Below, one piece after another: positions 6,629 to 13,268 of a stretch of 22,506 nt of DNA; position 1 is the first letter of the stretch; each line of letters begins with the position of its first letter. The notes under the pieces were generated by a model, which worked only from the letters and a program-made list of their open reading frames with translations, was not told the origin of the DNA and did not search any database. Where the stretch lies: positions 1 to 22,506 of the forward strand of contig CAZXWI010000017.1 in the NCBI GenBank assembly GCA_964644555.1, written 5' to 3'. Source of the DNA: RUG14186 sp964644555. Lineage in GTDB: Bacteria; Bacillota; Clostridia; Eubacteriales; Anaerofustaceae. The position numbers and the translations under genes are program-made.

Positions 6629-8362
6629 ATGGAAACTGTTAAACTTAAGATAAATAACATCGATGTTGAAGCACCTGCCGGCTCAACCATACTTGAGGCA
6701 GCGCATATTGCAAATATTAAGATTCCTACTCTTTGCTATTTAAAAGACATCAATGAAATTGGTGCGTGCAGAGTTTGCGTATGCGAAGTTAAAGGTGCTA
6801 AGTCTTTGGTTGCTTCATGCGTATACCCGATAAACGAAGGTATGGAAGTATTTACAAATACCCCGAAAGTACGCAAAGCAAGAAAATTAACTCTTGAACT
6901 CATTTTGAGCAATCACAGAATGGACTGCTTATCATGTTCAAGATCAACAAACTGTGAACTTCAGAATCTCTGCCATGAATATGGTGTAGATATGTATAAA
7001 TACGGCAACAAAACAATGGAACCCGATATTGACGATTCGGCTATCCACCTTGTAAGAGATAATTCAAAATGTATCCTTTGCCGTAGATGCGTTGCAGTAT
7101 GTAGCAAAACACAATATGCCGGAGTTATCGGTTGCAACAACAGAGGTTTTGCAACTCATGTAGGTTCTGCATTCGATATGCCTTTAGGCGACACAGCTTG
7201 TATACACTGCGGTCAGTGTATAGCAGTTTGCCCGACTGGTGCATTACAGGAAAAGAAAGATACCGATAAAGTATGGGCAGCTCTTGCCGATGAATCAAAG
7301 CATGTTGTTGTGGCAGCAGCTCCTTCCGTAAGAGCTCAGCTCGGTGAATGCTTCGGTATGCCAATCGGAACAAATGTAGAAGGCAAAATGATTGCCGCAC
7401 TTCGCCGCCTCGGATACGACAAAGTATTTGATGTAGATATGGCAGCAGACGTTACGATTATGGAAGAAGGCACAGAACTTCTTGAACGCCTCAAAAACGG
7501 CGGTAAATTACCTCTCATTACATCATGCTCACCTGGTTGGATCAAATTCTGCGAAACATATTATCCCGAATTTATTCCCAACCTCAGCTCATGCAAGAGC
7601 CCGCAGCAGATGTTCGGTGCATTGGTTAAATCATACTATGCAGAAAAAGCAGGCATTAATCCCGAAGATATCTTTGTTGTAAGCATTATGCCTTGTACAG
7701 CAAAGAAATTCGAAGTAAGCCGTGAAGAAATGATCAAGGATGTAGATGTTGCTTTAACAACAAGAGAACTCGCAGAAATGATTAAACTCGCAGGAATCGA
7801 TTTTGTAAATCTCGAAGATGAAGTTTGTGATGAAATGGTAGGCGTTGCCTCAGGCGCAGCTCATATCTTCGGTGCTACCGGTGGTGTAATGGAAGCAGCT
7901 CTTCGTACTGTATACGAAATCGTTACAGGCGAAACATTGGTTACACCTGAATTCAAAGAAGTAAGAGGAATCGAAGGAATCAAAGAAGCAGAATACAACC
8001 TCAACGGAACAGTTGTTAAGGTTGCTGTTACAAGTGGTCTTTCAAATGCTGCAAAACTTCTTGACAGAATCAAAAACGGTGAAGCAGAATATCAATTTGT
8101 AGAAGTAATGGCATGCCCGGGCGGATGCGTAAATGGTGGCGGCCAGCCTCACCAGCCGGGTGAAGTTCGTAACTTCACAGATTTAAGAGCAGAAAGGGCA
8201 AAAGCTCTTTACACAGAAGATGCTCAAATGACTCTCAGAAAGAGCCACGAGAACCCCGAAGTTAAAGCTCTTTACGAAACATATTTGGGCGAACCGGGTA
8301 GCCACAAGGCTCACGAAATCCTCCATACTCACTATGTACAAAGAGATCTTTACAAAAACTAA
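6629..8362 (+). CDS. hydA: catalytic [FeFe]-hydrogenase large subunit (HydA) of bifurcating complex
   Basis: 577 residues. N-terminal plant-type [2Fe-2S] (C36, C47, C50, C64); the His-ligated 4Fe-4S motif (H96, C100, C103, C109); two ferredoxin 4Fe-4S clusters (C148, C151, C154, C158; C191, C194, C197, C201); the H-cluster domain with TSCSPGW (C300), MPCTAKKFE (C356) and EVMACPGGCVNGGGQP (C496, C500); and a C-terminal small-subunit-like domain (about 515-577). It reduces protons to H2 with electrons from HydB and ferredoxin. Loop 1 has Ser301 in place of the second Cys of TSCCP, a variant I recall in related multimeric enzymes. AAAGGA lies 10 bases before the ATG. It is the last gene of the operon, before a strong terminator. 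The maturases HydE, HydF and HydG are not in this window. Confidence 0.97.
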   Translation: METVKLKINNIDVEAPAGSTILEAAHIANIKIPTLCYLKDINEIGACRVCVCEVKGAKSLVASCVYPINEGMEVFTNTPKVRKARKLTLELILSNHRMDCLSCSRSTNCELQNLCHEYGVDMYKYGNKTMEPDIDDSAIHLVRDNSKCILCRRCVAVCSKTQYAGVIGCNNRGFATHVGSAFDMPLGDTACIHCGQCIAVCPTGALQEKKDTDKVWAALADESKHVVVAAAPSVRAQLGECFGMPIGTNVEGKMIAALRRLGYDKVFDVDMAADVTIMEEGTELLERLKNGGKLPLITSCSPGWIKFCETYYPEFIPNLSSCKSPQQMFGALVKSYYAEKAGINPEDIFVVSIMPCTAKKFEVSREEMIKDVDVALTTRELAEMIKLAGIDFVNLEDEVCDEMVGVASGAAHIFGATGGVMEAALRTVYEIVTGETLVTPEFKEVRGIEGIKEAEYNLNGTVVKVAVTSGLSNAAKLLDRIKNGEAEYQFVEVMACPGGCVNGGGQPHQPGEVRNFTDLRAERAKALYTEDAQMTLRKSHENPEVKALYETYLGEPGSHKAHEILHTHYVQRDLYKN

Positions 8363-8387
8363 TTTTTGTAATCCCAAATAAAAATAT

Positions 8388-8440
8388 GTCGGGTATATAT
8401 CCGACACCAAAGCGGTAGGTTATCCTGCCGCTTTGGTTTA
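8388..8440 (+). terminator. hydrogenase operon terminator with a preceding small hairpin
   Basis: A 13-base-pair stem (8407-8419 with 8424-8436, one G-U pair, 4-base loop) with the arm CCAAAGCGG is followed by TTTATATT. A smaller hairpin GTCGGG/TCCGAC (8388-8405) stands two bases before it, 25 bases after the hydA stop. Together they should end transcription of the long hydrogenase transcript. Confidence 0.88.
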
Positions 8441-8507
8441 TATTAAAAAGTATGAAAATGTTAAGTTTTGATTTATAATAGTAAAAAAGAATCAAGGAAA
8501 CGATTCA

Positions 8508-8573
8508 ATGTATCGACTGCTTATCATAGAAGATGAGTTCGGAATCGCAGAAGCTATAAAATATCAAGTGTAA
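8508..8573 (+). pseudogene. response regulator, N-terminal relic (21 codons)
   Basis: A ribosome binding site CAAGGAAA (8493-8500) and ATG open a reading frame MYRLLIIEDEFGIAEAIKYQ, followed by V and TAA. This is the start of a response-regulator receiver domain: a hydrophobic strand followed by the acidic EDE pocket. The other 200 or so residues are missing. A TATAAT at 8474-8479 may be the old -10 box, without a good -35. The frame is lost close to 8571, where a different gene's tail begins (8578 onward). I infer an internal deletion that removed most of the regulator and most of the downstream kinase. Confidence 0.72.
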
Positions 8574-8577
8574 TAAG

Positions 8578-8733
8578 GCTTATCTTTGCAGGTATATTTG
8601 TAAAAATCTATCCTATGAAATCATGGTGGAGTCGGTGGTGGATGGGGGAACTGTTATAAGCATTTCGTTATCTAATGAAAAGCTTGAAGTGAGTAGATAT
8701 AAATTTTTTTCGGATATTAGGGGATGCATATGA
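8578..8733 (+). pseudogene. histidine kinase, C-terminal relic
   Basis: An open frame without its own start reads AYLCRYICKNLSYEI then MVESVVDGGTVISISL, continues for about 20 further residues and stops at the TGA at 8731-8733. The pattern matches the last part of HATPase domains of BceS-type kinases (the stretch usually reading GLYLCKKLCDKLG, then ES...G.GT.V.I.L). Only about 51 codons survive, in a different frame from the response-regulator start just upstream. The TGA overlaps the ATG at 8730 of the next gene (ATGA). The assignment is by pattern from memory; a profile search of the translated stretch would settle it. Confidence 0.6.
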
Positions 8734-9446
8734 ACAATAGGTTTATACAAAGTGTGGAGTTTGATTGGAATAATATCGCAAACGATAGCTATGTAAGATC
8801 AATCAGAGCTTTTGATAATATAGAGAGTTTGAAATTTAACTGTCCTATAACTTTTTTCGTGGGTGAAAACGGCAGTGGCAAATCCACATTATTGGAGGCA
8901 ATTGCCGTATCCTGCGGTTTTAACCCAGAGGGTGGCACAAAAAATTACAATTTTTCAACTTGCGATACGCATTCCGACTTATGTGATGCCATACACTTAG
9001 TGCGTGGCAGCAAAAGGGAAAAGTGGGGATATTTTCTAAGAGCCGAAAGCTTTTATAATGTGGCTACCAAGGAAGAAGAGTATTCCGATTTATTGCACCC
9101 GTCTGCCAAATATCATGAAAGATCGCATGGTGAAAGCTTTATTGCCCTTATACAAAACAATTTTCGCTCCAATGGGCTATATTTGCTCGATGAGCCTGAG
9201 GCAGCACTATCACCGCAAATGCAGCTTAGTTTGTTAATCGAAATATACCGATGCGCTCTTTCGGGTTCGCAATTTGTAATAGTTACGCATTCTCCTATAT
9301 TAATGGGCATACCTAATTCCGACATATACTCTTTCGGAGATGACGGCATAAATTTATGCGAATATGAGCAAACAGACAGTTACCGAATAATGAAAATGTT
9401 TGTAAATAATAAAGATGCTATGCTGGATATGTTATTGGAAGAATGA
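8730..9446 (+). CDS. AAA/ABC-like ATP-binding protein
   Basis: 238 residues with a complete ABC/SMC-like ATPase core: Walker A GENGSGKST (45-53), a signature-like SHGES (132-136), Walker B GLYLLDEPEAALSP (149-162) and a switch histidine in VTHSPIL (H187). There are no membrane segments and only a short insertion between Walker A and the signature, resembling the single-domain predicted ATPases of COG3910. Start 8730 is chosen because AGGGG (8719-8723) lies 6 bases upstream; the in-frame ATG at 8724 abuts that site and is unlikely. The frame is intact, yet the gene sits between two relics of a collapsed two-component/ABC cassette. Its substrate and function are not evident; DNA-repair-like or defence-like ATPase roles are possible but unsupported here. 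Confidence 0.85.
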   Translation: MNNRFIQSVEFDWNNIANDSYVRSIRAFDNIESLKFNCPITFFVGENGSGKSTLLEAIAVSCGFNPEGGTKNYNFSTCDTHSDLCDAIHLVRGSKREKWGYFLRAESFYNVATKEEEYSDLLHPSAKYHERSHGESFIALIQNNFRSNGLYLLDEPEAALSPQMQLSLLIEIYRCALSGSQFVIVTHSPILMGIPNSDIYSFGDDGINLCEYEQTDSYRIMKMFVNNKDAMLDMLLEE

Positions 9447-9611
9447 TTTGTAGAAATATTTGTATTTTGCAAAATCGTGTTTAAGTAAAAATTCTTGAAA
9501 ATATAGATTCTTACAAAACTGTTAGATTTGAAGTGGTATTTGTTAGCCGATTCAATGGCGTGAAAATACTCCTTTTGTTATAATTACGGCATAAATCAAG
9601 GAAGTTTTGCT
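9447..9611. other. intergenic AT-rich stretch between the ATPase gene and the ABC relic
   Basis: No gene or clear terminator is seen after the ATPase gene. A TATAAT at 9579-9584 has no good -35 box. CAAGGAAG (9597-9604) is a ribosome binding site for the short relic frame that starts at 9612, so upstream control signals of the lost ABC transporter may survive here. Confidence 0.4.
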
Positions 9612-9744
9612 ATGAGCATTTTAACTGTAAACGGTGTGCTGTTTTGCTGTTTTCGGAGTGCTTTACGCTGTTGTTTACAAGCTCACATCAAGCGTGTATT
9701 ACTTAATAGTCAGTGAAATGAATAAAAATCGGATTGCAATGTGA
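9612..9744 (+). pseudogene. Bce-type ABC transporter relic: ATPase start joined to permease end
   Basis: After a good ribosome binding site (CAAGGAAG) an ATG opens MSILTVNGV, like the first residues of BceA/LolD-type ABC ATPases. Within about ten codons the meaningful frame changes: from about 9634 the +1-shifted frame reads VCCFAVFGVLYAVVY, then KLTSSVYYLIVSEMN and stops with TGA at 9742-9744. That tail matches the last membrane helix and terminus of BceB/FtsX-type permeases (commonly ...YK.TS..YY.IV). Walker motifs and most of the permease are absent. The structure (5' end of gene A fused to 3' end of gene B) mirrors the regulator/kinase relic 900 bases upstream. Confidence 0.62.
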
Positions 9745-9775
9745 TAAACAATATACAGGGCTACTTACCTAAAAT

Positions 9776-9838
9776 AAAAGTGATTGAGTCTTTCGGATAG
9801 TTTGAAAATAAATTATCCCACCTCAATCACTTTTTATT
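9776..9838. terminator. long bidirectional hairpin, probable terminator
   Basis: A 13-base arm AAAAGTGATTGAG (9776-9788) pairs perfectly with CTCAATCACTTTT (9822-9834). Inside the loop, GGATAGTT (9795-9802) pairs with AATTATCC (9811-9818) with one G-U pair. T-rich sequence follows on the + strand, and an A-rich stretch at 9771-9779 gives a T-run on the - strand, so it could terminate in both directions. It lies 32 bases after the permease relic. Confidence 0.65.
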
Positions 9839-9938
9839 TTTGCTTTACATATTTCATCAAATTGACTGCAATACAATGATGCGTATGCGCCGTTTTGGTT
9901 GAAGAATACACATTTTCGCTGAATTTAACCGAAAAGTT
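9834..9938 (-). pseudogene. possible gene-tail relic on the minus strand, unrecognised
   Basis: Between two stops the minus strand has 34 open codons, including FSVKFSENVYSSTKTAHTHH and a basic end (LMKYVKQK), with a TAA at the edge of the bidirectional hairpin. It has no start codon or ribosome binding site of its own. Its position at a terminator suggests the degraded tail of a lost convergent gene, but an open stretch this short can occur by chance. I do not recognise it. The rest of the gap (9745-10024) holds nothing else I can support apart from the hom promoter. Confidence 0.22.
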
Positions 9939-9970
9939 CTACTCCATATAAAAGAAGATTGATATTTTCT

Positions 9971-10000
9971 TTACGGATTGCAACAAATATATGATATAAT
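9971..10000 (+). promoter_or_regulatory. hom promoter with extended -10
   Basis: TGATATAAT (9992-10000) is a consensus -10 with the TGn extension; a weak -35-like TTACGG lies 18 bases upstream (9971-9976). It stands 24 bases before the hom ATG, so the leader is very short and leaves no room for a riboswitch or T-box. Confidence 0.65.
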
Positions 10001-10024
10001 ATTTTACTAACAGAGGTAATTATT

Positions 10025-11260
10025 ATGAATATTGGTTTAATGGGCTTCGGAACCGTGGGAATGGGAGTATATGAGATACTCAACATACATTCCCAAAAAC
10101 ATAACGAAATAAAAAAATACAGAGTAGCTAAGATACTCGTCAGAACGCTAAATAAGAAAAGAGATATAAATGTTCCCGATAATATGCTGACGGATAACGC
10201 AGATGACATTTTAGATGATCCGTCAATAGATGTTGTTGTATGCGTAATGGGAGGTGTAGAGCCTGAATACAGCTACATTAAGCGAGCGCTGCAAAGCGGA
10301 AAGCATGTTGTAACGGCAAATAAGCAAATAGTTTCCGAGCATATCGATGAACTTTTGACATTGGCTAAGATGAATGATGTCAACTTTATGTTTGAGGCAT
10401 CGGTAGGAGGAGGCATCCCCATTATTTCAACTCTTGCGGAAATAATCAGATTTAATAATATAACCAGAATACAAGGTATTCTAAACGGTACTACGAATTA
10501 TATCTTGACAAAAATAGCAAAGGAAAAGCGTGAATTTGATGAGATCCTCAAAGAGGCACAGCGCATAGGTTTTGCCGAAGCGGACCCAAGCGCCGATGTT
10601 GACGGATATGACATAATGAGAAAGATTCTCATATTGTCCTCAATCGCTTTTAAGCATGTTATTACTCAGGATGAAGTGCATCTCAGAGGGGTAGGCAATA
10701 TTACTCTTGATGATATCACAGCCGCTGCCGATTACGGATATAATATCAAATATTTGGCACAGGGAATTTTGCATGATGACACCTACAGCATTTCGGTTAC
10801 TCCTGTTCTTATGAAAAATGATTTGGTAATGAGCAATGTCAACGAAGAATACAATGTTGTATTGATAGAGGGTGACATTATCGGAGAACTTTGCTTAAGC
10901 GGTAAAGGCGCAGGTAAAAATGCCACAGCCAATGCAGTTGTGTCCGATGTTATAAAAGCGGCGAGTAATGATGGAACATATAATAATCTTAAGTTCAATG
11001 CAAATGTTTCATCATCGGGCATTACCGGAATTACCAATAAATATTTTGTCAGAGTATGTATTGATTGTTACGAAACATTATCCAAAGTTTCCGATATCAT
11101 CGATAAGATAATCACAAGTAATCACATGTATTTAAAATCGGGTAAGCTATTTATAATGACGGAAAATATATCATCGCAAAGCATGAAGTCGCTTTACGAA
11201 ATGCTCAGCGAAGTTTGCGGAGATGTATTCTATGCTCGAATAGAGAATAATTTATTGTAA
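10025..11260 (+). CDS. hom: homoserine dehydrogenase
   Basis: 411 residues. It reduces aspartate-4-semialdehyde to homoserine with NAD(P)H, the branch point to threonine and methionine. The N-terminal Rossmann motif GFGTVGMG is at 8-15, followed by KHVVTANKQ near 97-105, the catalytic-domain motifs FEASVGGGIP and ILNGTTNYIL, and the conserved EADPSADVDGYD with the lysine-containing DIMRK after it. A C-terminal ACT-like region (about 340-411, starting NKYFVRVC) is typical of the longer, feedback-regulated form. AGAGGT (10012-10017) lies 7 bases before the ATG. It forms a two-gene operon with the ACT protein 16 bases downstream, ended by a hairpin. Confidence 0.95.
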   Translation: MNIGLMGFGTVGMGVYEILNIHSQKHNEIKKYRVAKILVRTLNKKRDINVPDNMLTDNADDILDDPSIDVVVCVMGGVEPEYSYIKRALQSGKHVVTANKQIVSEHIDELLTLAKMNDVNFMFEASVGGGIPIISTLAEIIRFNNITRIQGILNGTTNYILTKIAKEKREFDEILKEAQRIGFAEADPSADVDGYDIMRKILILSSIAFKHVITQDEVHLRGVGNITLDDITAAADYGYNIKYLAQGILHDDTYSISVTPVLMKNDLVMSNVNEEYNVVLIEGDIIGELCLSGKGAGKNATANAVVSDVIKAASNDGTYNNLKFNANVSSSGITGITNKYFVRVCIDCYETLSKVSDIIDKIITSNHMYLKSGKLFIMTENISSQSMKSLYEMLSEVCGDVFYARIENNLL

Positions 11261-11276
11261 GAGGAAAGGTGCTGAT

Positions 11277-11750
11277 ATGGAAGATAATAAAATTCAGGCA
11301 ATTACTGTAGAGGATAATATAGCGAAAATATCGGTTATGGAAGTATCCGATGAACCGGGTATAGCATTTAAATTATTCAATAAATTGGCAGAAGCTGATA
11401 TAAGACTTGAAAGTATTGTGCAAAATGTAAACAGACTCAATGTAAATGATATCACATTCACAGTTGCTTTGGATCAAGTTGAGGCAGCAACGGAGATTAC
11501 CGAGAAATTTGCCAAAGAAAACGCTACGAAAGATGTTGTGTGCGACACTAACATTGCAAGGCTTTCTGTGGTAAGTGCCGCTGCTGTTGCCAGTTCATCG
11601 CTTGTTGCTAAATTTTTCAAGGCTTTGTACGAAGCAGGGGTCAACATTCAGACTATATCCACATCCGAAGTTAAGATATCGTGCGTCATAGATAAGTCCA
11701 TGGCAAAGGAAGCTTTAAAGCAGGTATATAAAGAATTCGGAACCATATAA
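11277..11750 (+). CDS. stand-alone double-ACT protein, aspartokinase regulatory-domain-like
   Basis: 157 residues resembling only the C-terminal half of an aspartate kinase: two ACT domains (about 15-85 and 92-157), with DEPGIAFKLFNKLAEADIRL and the second-domain pattern FKALYEAGVNIQTISTSEVK. The amino-acid-kinase catalytic domain is absent, and no truncated kinase lies upstream, since hom occupies that position. It has its own start and ribosome binding site GAGGAAAGG (11261-11269). Lysine- or threonine-sensing beta subunits of aspartokinase are known as internal translation products; a separate gene next to hom suggests a regulatory subunit for a kinase encoded elsewhere, or for Hom itself. 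Ligand cannot be deduced. Confidence 0.82.
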   Translation: MEDNKIQAITVEDNIAKISVMEVSDEPGIAFKLFNKLAEADIRLESIVQNVNRLNVNDITFTVALDQVEAATEITEKFAKENATKDVVCDTNIARLSVVSAAAVASSSLVAKFFKALYEAGVNIQTISTSEVKISCVIDKSMAKEALKQVYKEFGTI

Positions 11751-11755
11751 TCAAT

Positions 11756-11780
11756 ACGCACTGTAAAAAGTGCGTTTTTA
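11756..11780 (+). terminator. hom operon terminator
   Basis: ACGCACT (11756-11762) pairs with AGTGCGT (11769-11775) across a 6-base loop and is followed by TTTTTA. It lies 5 bases after the ACT gene stop. Confidence 0.85.
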
Positions 11781-11825
11781 TTTGTTGATAAGCGGTGTAA
11801 TAATGTATGATTCGGTTAAGAATAA

Positions 11826-11834
11826 TGATATAAT
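11826..11834 (+). promoter_or_regulatory. murT-gatD promoter, extended -10
   Basis: TGATATAAT is followed by ATT, giving the 13-base string ATGATATAATATT also found at the hom promoter. The -35 region (TATGAT at 11806-11811) is weak, as expected for an extended -10 promoter. It stands 48 bases before the murT-like ATG, after the upstream terminator. Confidence 0.55.
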
Positions 11835-11882
11835 ATTAAAGTATGTTTTTACATCGCCAATTAATAAAAGAAGGAATATATT

Positions 11883-13268
11883 ATGAATAAAATCAGATAT
11901 TTCATAGCGTTATGGGCTGCCAAATGTTCTGTTTTAGCTCTTAAAATAACAAGACATAACGGAACCAATTTTCCCGGAATTGTGGCACTTAAAATTTGCC
12001 CGGATTTTTTGAAGTATGTTAAAAAGCCGTCTTTAATAATCGGTATTACCGGAACAAACGGCAAAACTACTATTACGAATTTGGTTTCGGATGCTTTTAA
12101 AGCAGACGGCAAGAAAGTTTTGAATAACAGCCTCGGCTCGAATATAATTACAGGCATTTCAACCACATTTATTTACGGAGTAAATTTATTTGGCAAATGC
12201 ACATACGATACGGCTGTTATAGAGATAGATGAAAGATCTGCCGCAAGGGTATTTCCGTATATGCATATGGACTATTTGCTTATAAATAACCTAACAAGAG
12301 ATTCCATTATGCGTAATGCTCATCCCGAATTTATAGCAAAACTTTTAACTCAGGAAATGCCAAAAGATACAAAACTTATCTTAAACGGTGATGATTTAAT
12401 CGCAAGCGGTGTTGCAAAGGATAATGAGAGAATATATTTCGGCATTAATCATATGGATGGCGACATAAACGAATGTATAAACCTCATAAACGATATGCAA
12501 ATATGCCCGAATTGCCATAGCAAGTTAAAGTACGAATATTTAAGGTATCACCACATAGGAAAAGCTTATTGCCCTGATTGCGGGTTTAAATCTCCAAAAT
12601 ACGATTATGCCGCAGATAATGTGGATATTGAAAATATGTGCGTTGATATTTCCGATAAAAACGGAACTTATACTTACCGATTGCTTCACAGCAGTGTATT
12701 TAACATTTACAATGTTGTGGCGTTCGTGGCACTTTTCAGCGAACTCGGATTCAGTAAAGAAAAAATCGCTCATCTTTTGACAAAAATAGAAATAGTCAAG
12801 AGTCGTTACGATACCGAGCAATTTAACGGTTATAAAATAGTAAGGCAAATGTCCAAAGATAAAAACGCATTAGCTGCTTCTCGCGTATTTGATTATTTGT
12901 CGGAAGATAAAGACGATAAAGAGCTTATCCTTATAATGAACAGTCAGTCCGATGTAAGAATATGGTCGGAAAACATTTGTTGGTTATATGATGCCGATTT
13001 CGAATTTTTGGCAAAGGACAATATTAAGAATATAATAGTTGCAGGGGCAAGAGCAAAGGATTATTATTTGAGATTATGTCTTGCAGGGGTTGAAAAGGAC
13101 AGAATATCCGTTGTGGAAAAAGAAATGGACGCGCCTAATTCGCTAAAGCTTTATGAAGGGGAGAGCATATGTGTATTATATGGTTCTGATACTATAGAGC
13201 TTGCCAATGATGTTATCAAAAATATTAAAAAAGTAATAGGGGAGAAAAGGCAAAATGACAAAAATTGA
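11883..13268 (+). CDS. murT: MurT-like Mur ligase, divergent
   Basis: 461 residues with MurT architecture: an N-terminal helical segment, the Mur-ligase ATP loop GITGTNGKTT (54-63), NLTRDSIMRN (136-145), a Cys4 zinc ribbon inserted in the middle domain (C208, C211, C230, C233) and a C-terminal DUF1727-like domain (WLYDADFE, VAGARAKDYYLRL). MurT with GatD amidates lipid II glutamate. Several usual MurT features differ: the segment normally like LAKNPAGFN reads QMSKDKNALAAS, and the region normally like DGRDVSWIWD reads WSENICWLYD. The Asp reported to complete the GatD catalytic triad therefore appears to be Asn or another residue. Its 3' end overlaps the GatD-like gene by 14 bases. The family is clear; lipid II amidation activity is uncertain. 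Confidence 0.85.
   Translation: MNKIRYFIALWAAKCSVLALKITRHNGTNFPGIVALKICPDFLKYVKKPSLIIGITGTNGKTTITNLVSDAFKADGKKVLNNSLGSNIITGISTTFIYGVNLFGKCTYDTAVIEIDERSAARVFPYMHMDYLLINNLTRDSIMRNAHPEFIAKLLTQEMPKDTKLILNGDDLIASGVAKDNERIYFGINHMDGDINECINLINDMQICPNCHSKLKYEYLRYHHIGKAYCPDCGFKSPKYDYAADNVDIENMCVDISDKNGTYTYRLLHSSVFNIYNVVAFVALFSELGFSKEKIAHLLTKIEIVKSRYDTEQFNGYKIVRQMSKDKNALAASRVFDYLSEDKDDKELILIMNSQSDVRIWSENICWLYDADFEFLAKDNIKNIIVAGARAKDYYLRLCLAGVEKDRISVVEKEMDAPNSLKLYEGESICVLYGSDTIELANDVIKNIKKVIGEKRQNDKN

Noticed and set aside
8363..9800. Insertion sequence or transposon as the cause of the relics
   Set aside because: No transposase fragment, terminal inverted repeats or target duplications were found around the deletion junctions.
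9745..10024. Riboswitch or T-box upstream of hom
   Set aside because: The promoter lies 24 bases before the start codon, leaving no leader, and no T-box or riboswitch motifs were seen.
9925..10209. Minus-strand open frame overlapping the hom start
   Set aside because: Most of it is antisense to the conserved Hom Rossmann region and it has no ribosome binding site. It resembles a membrane protein only because of base composition.
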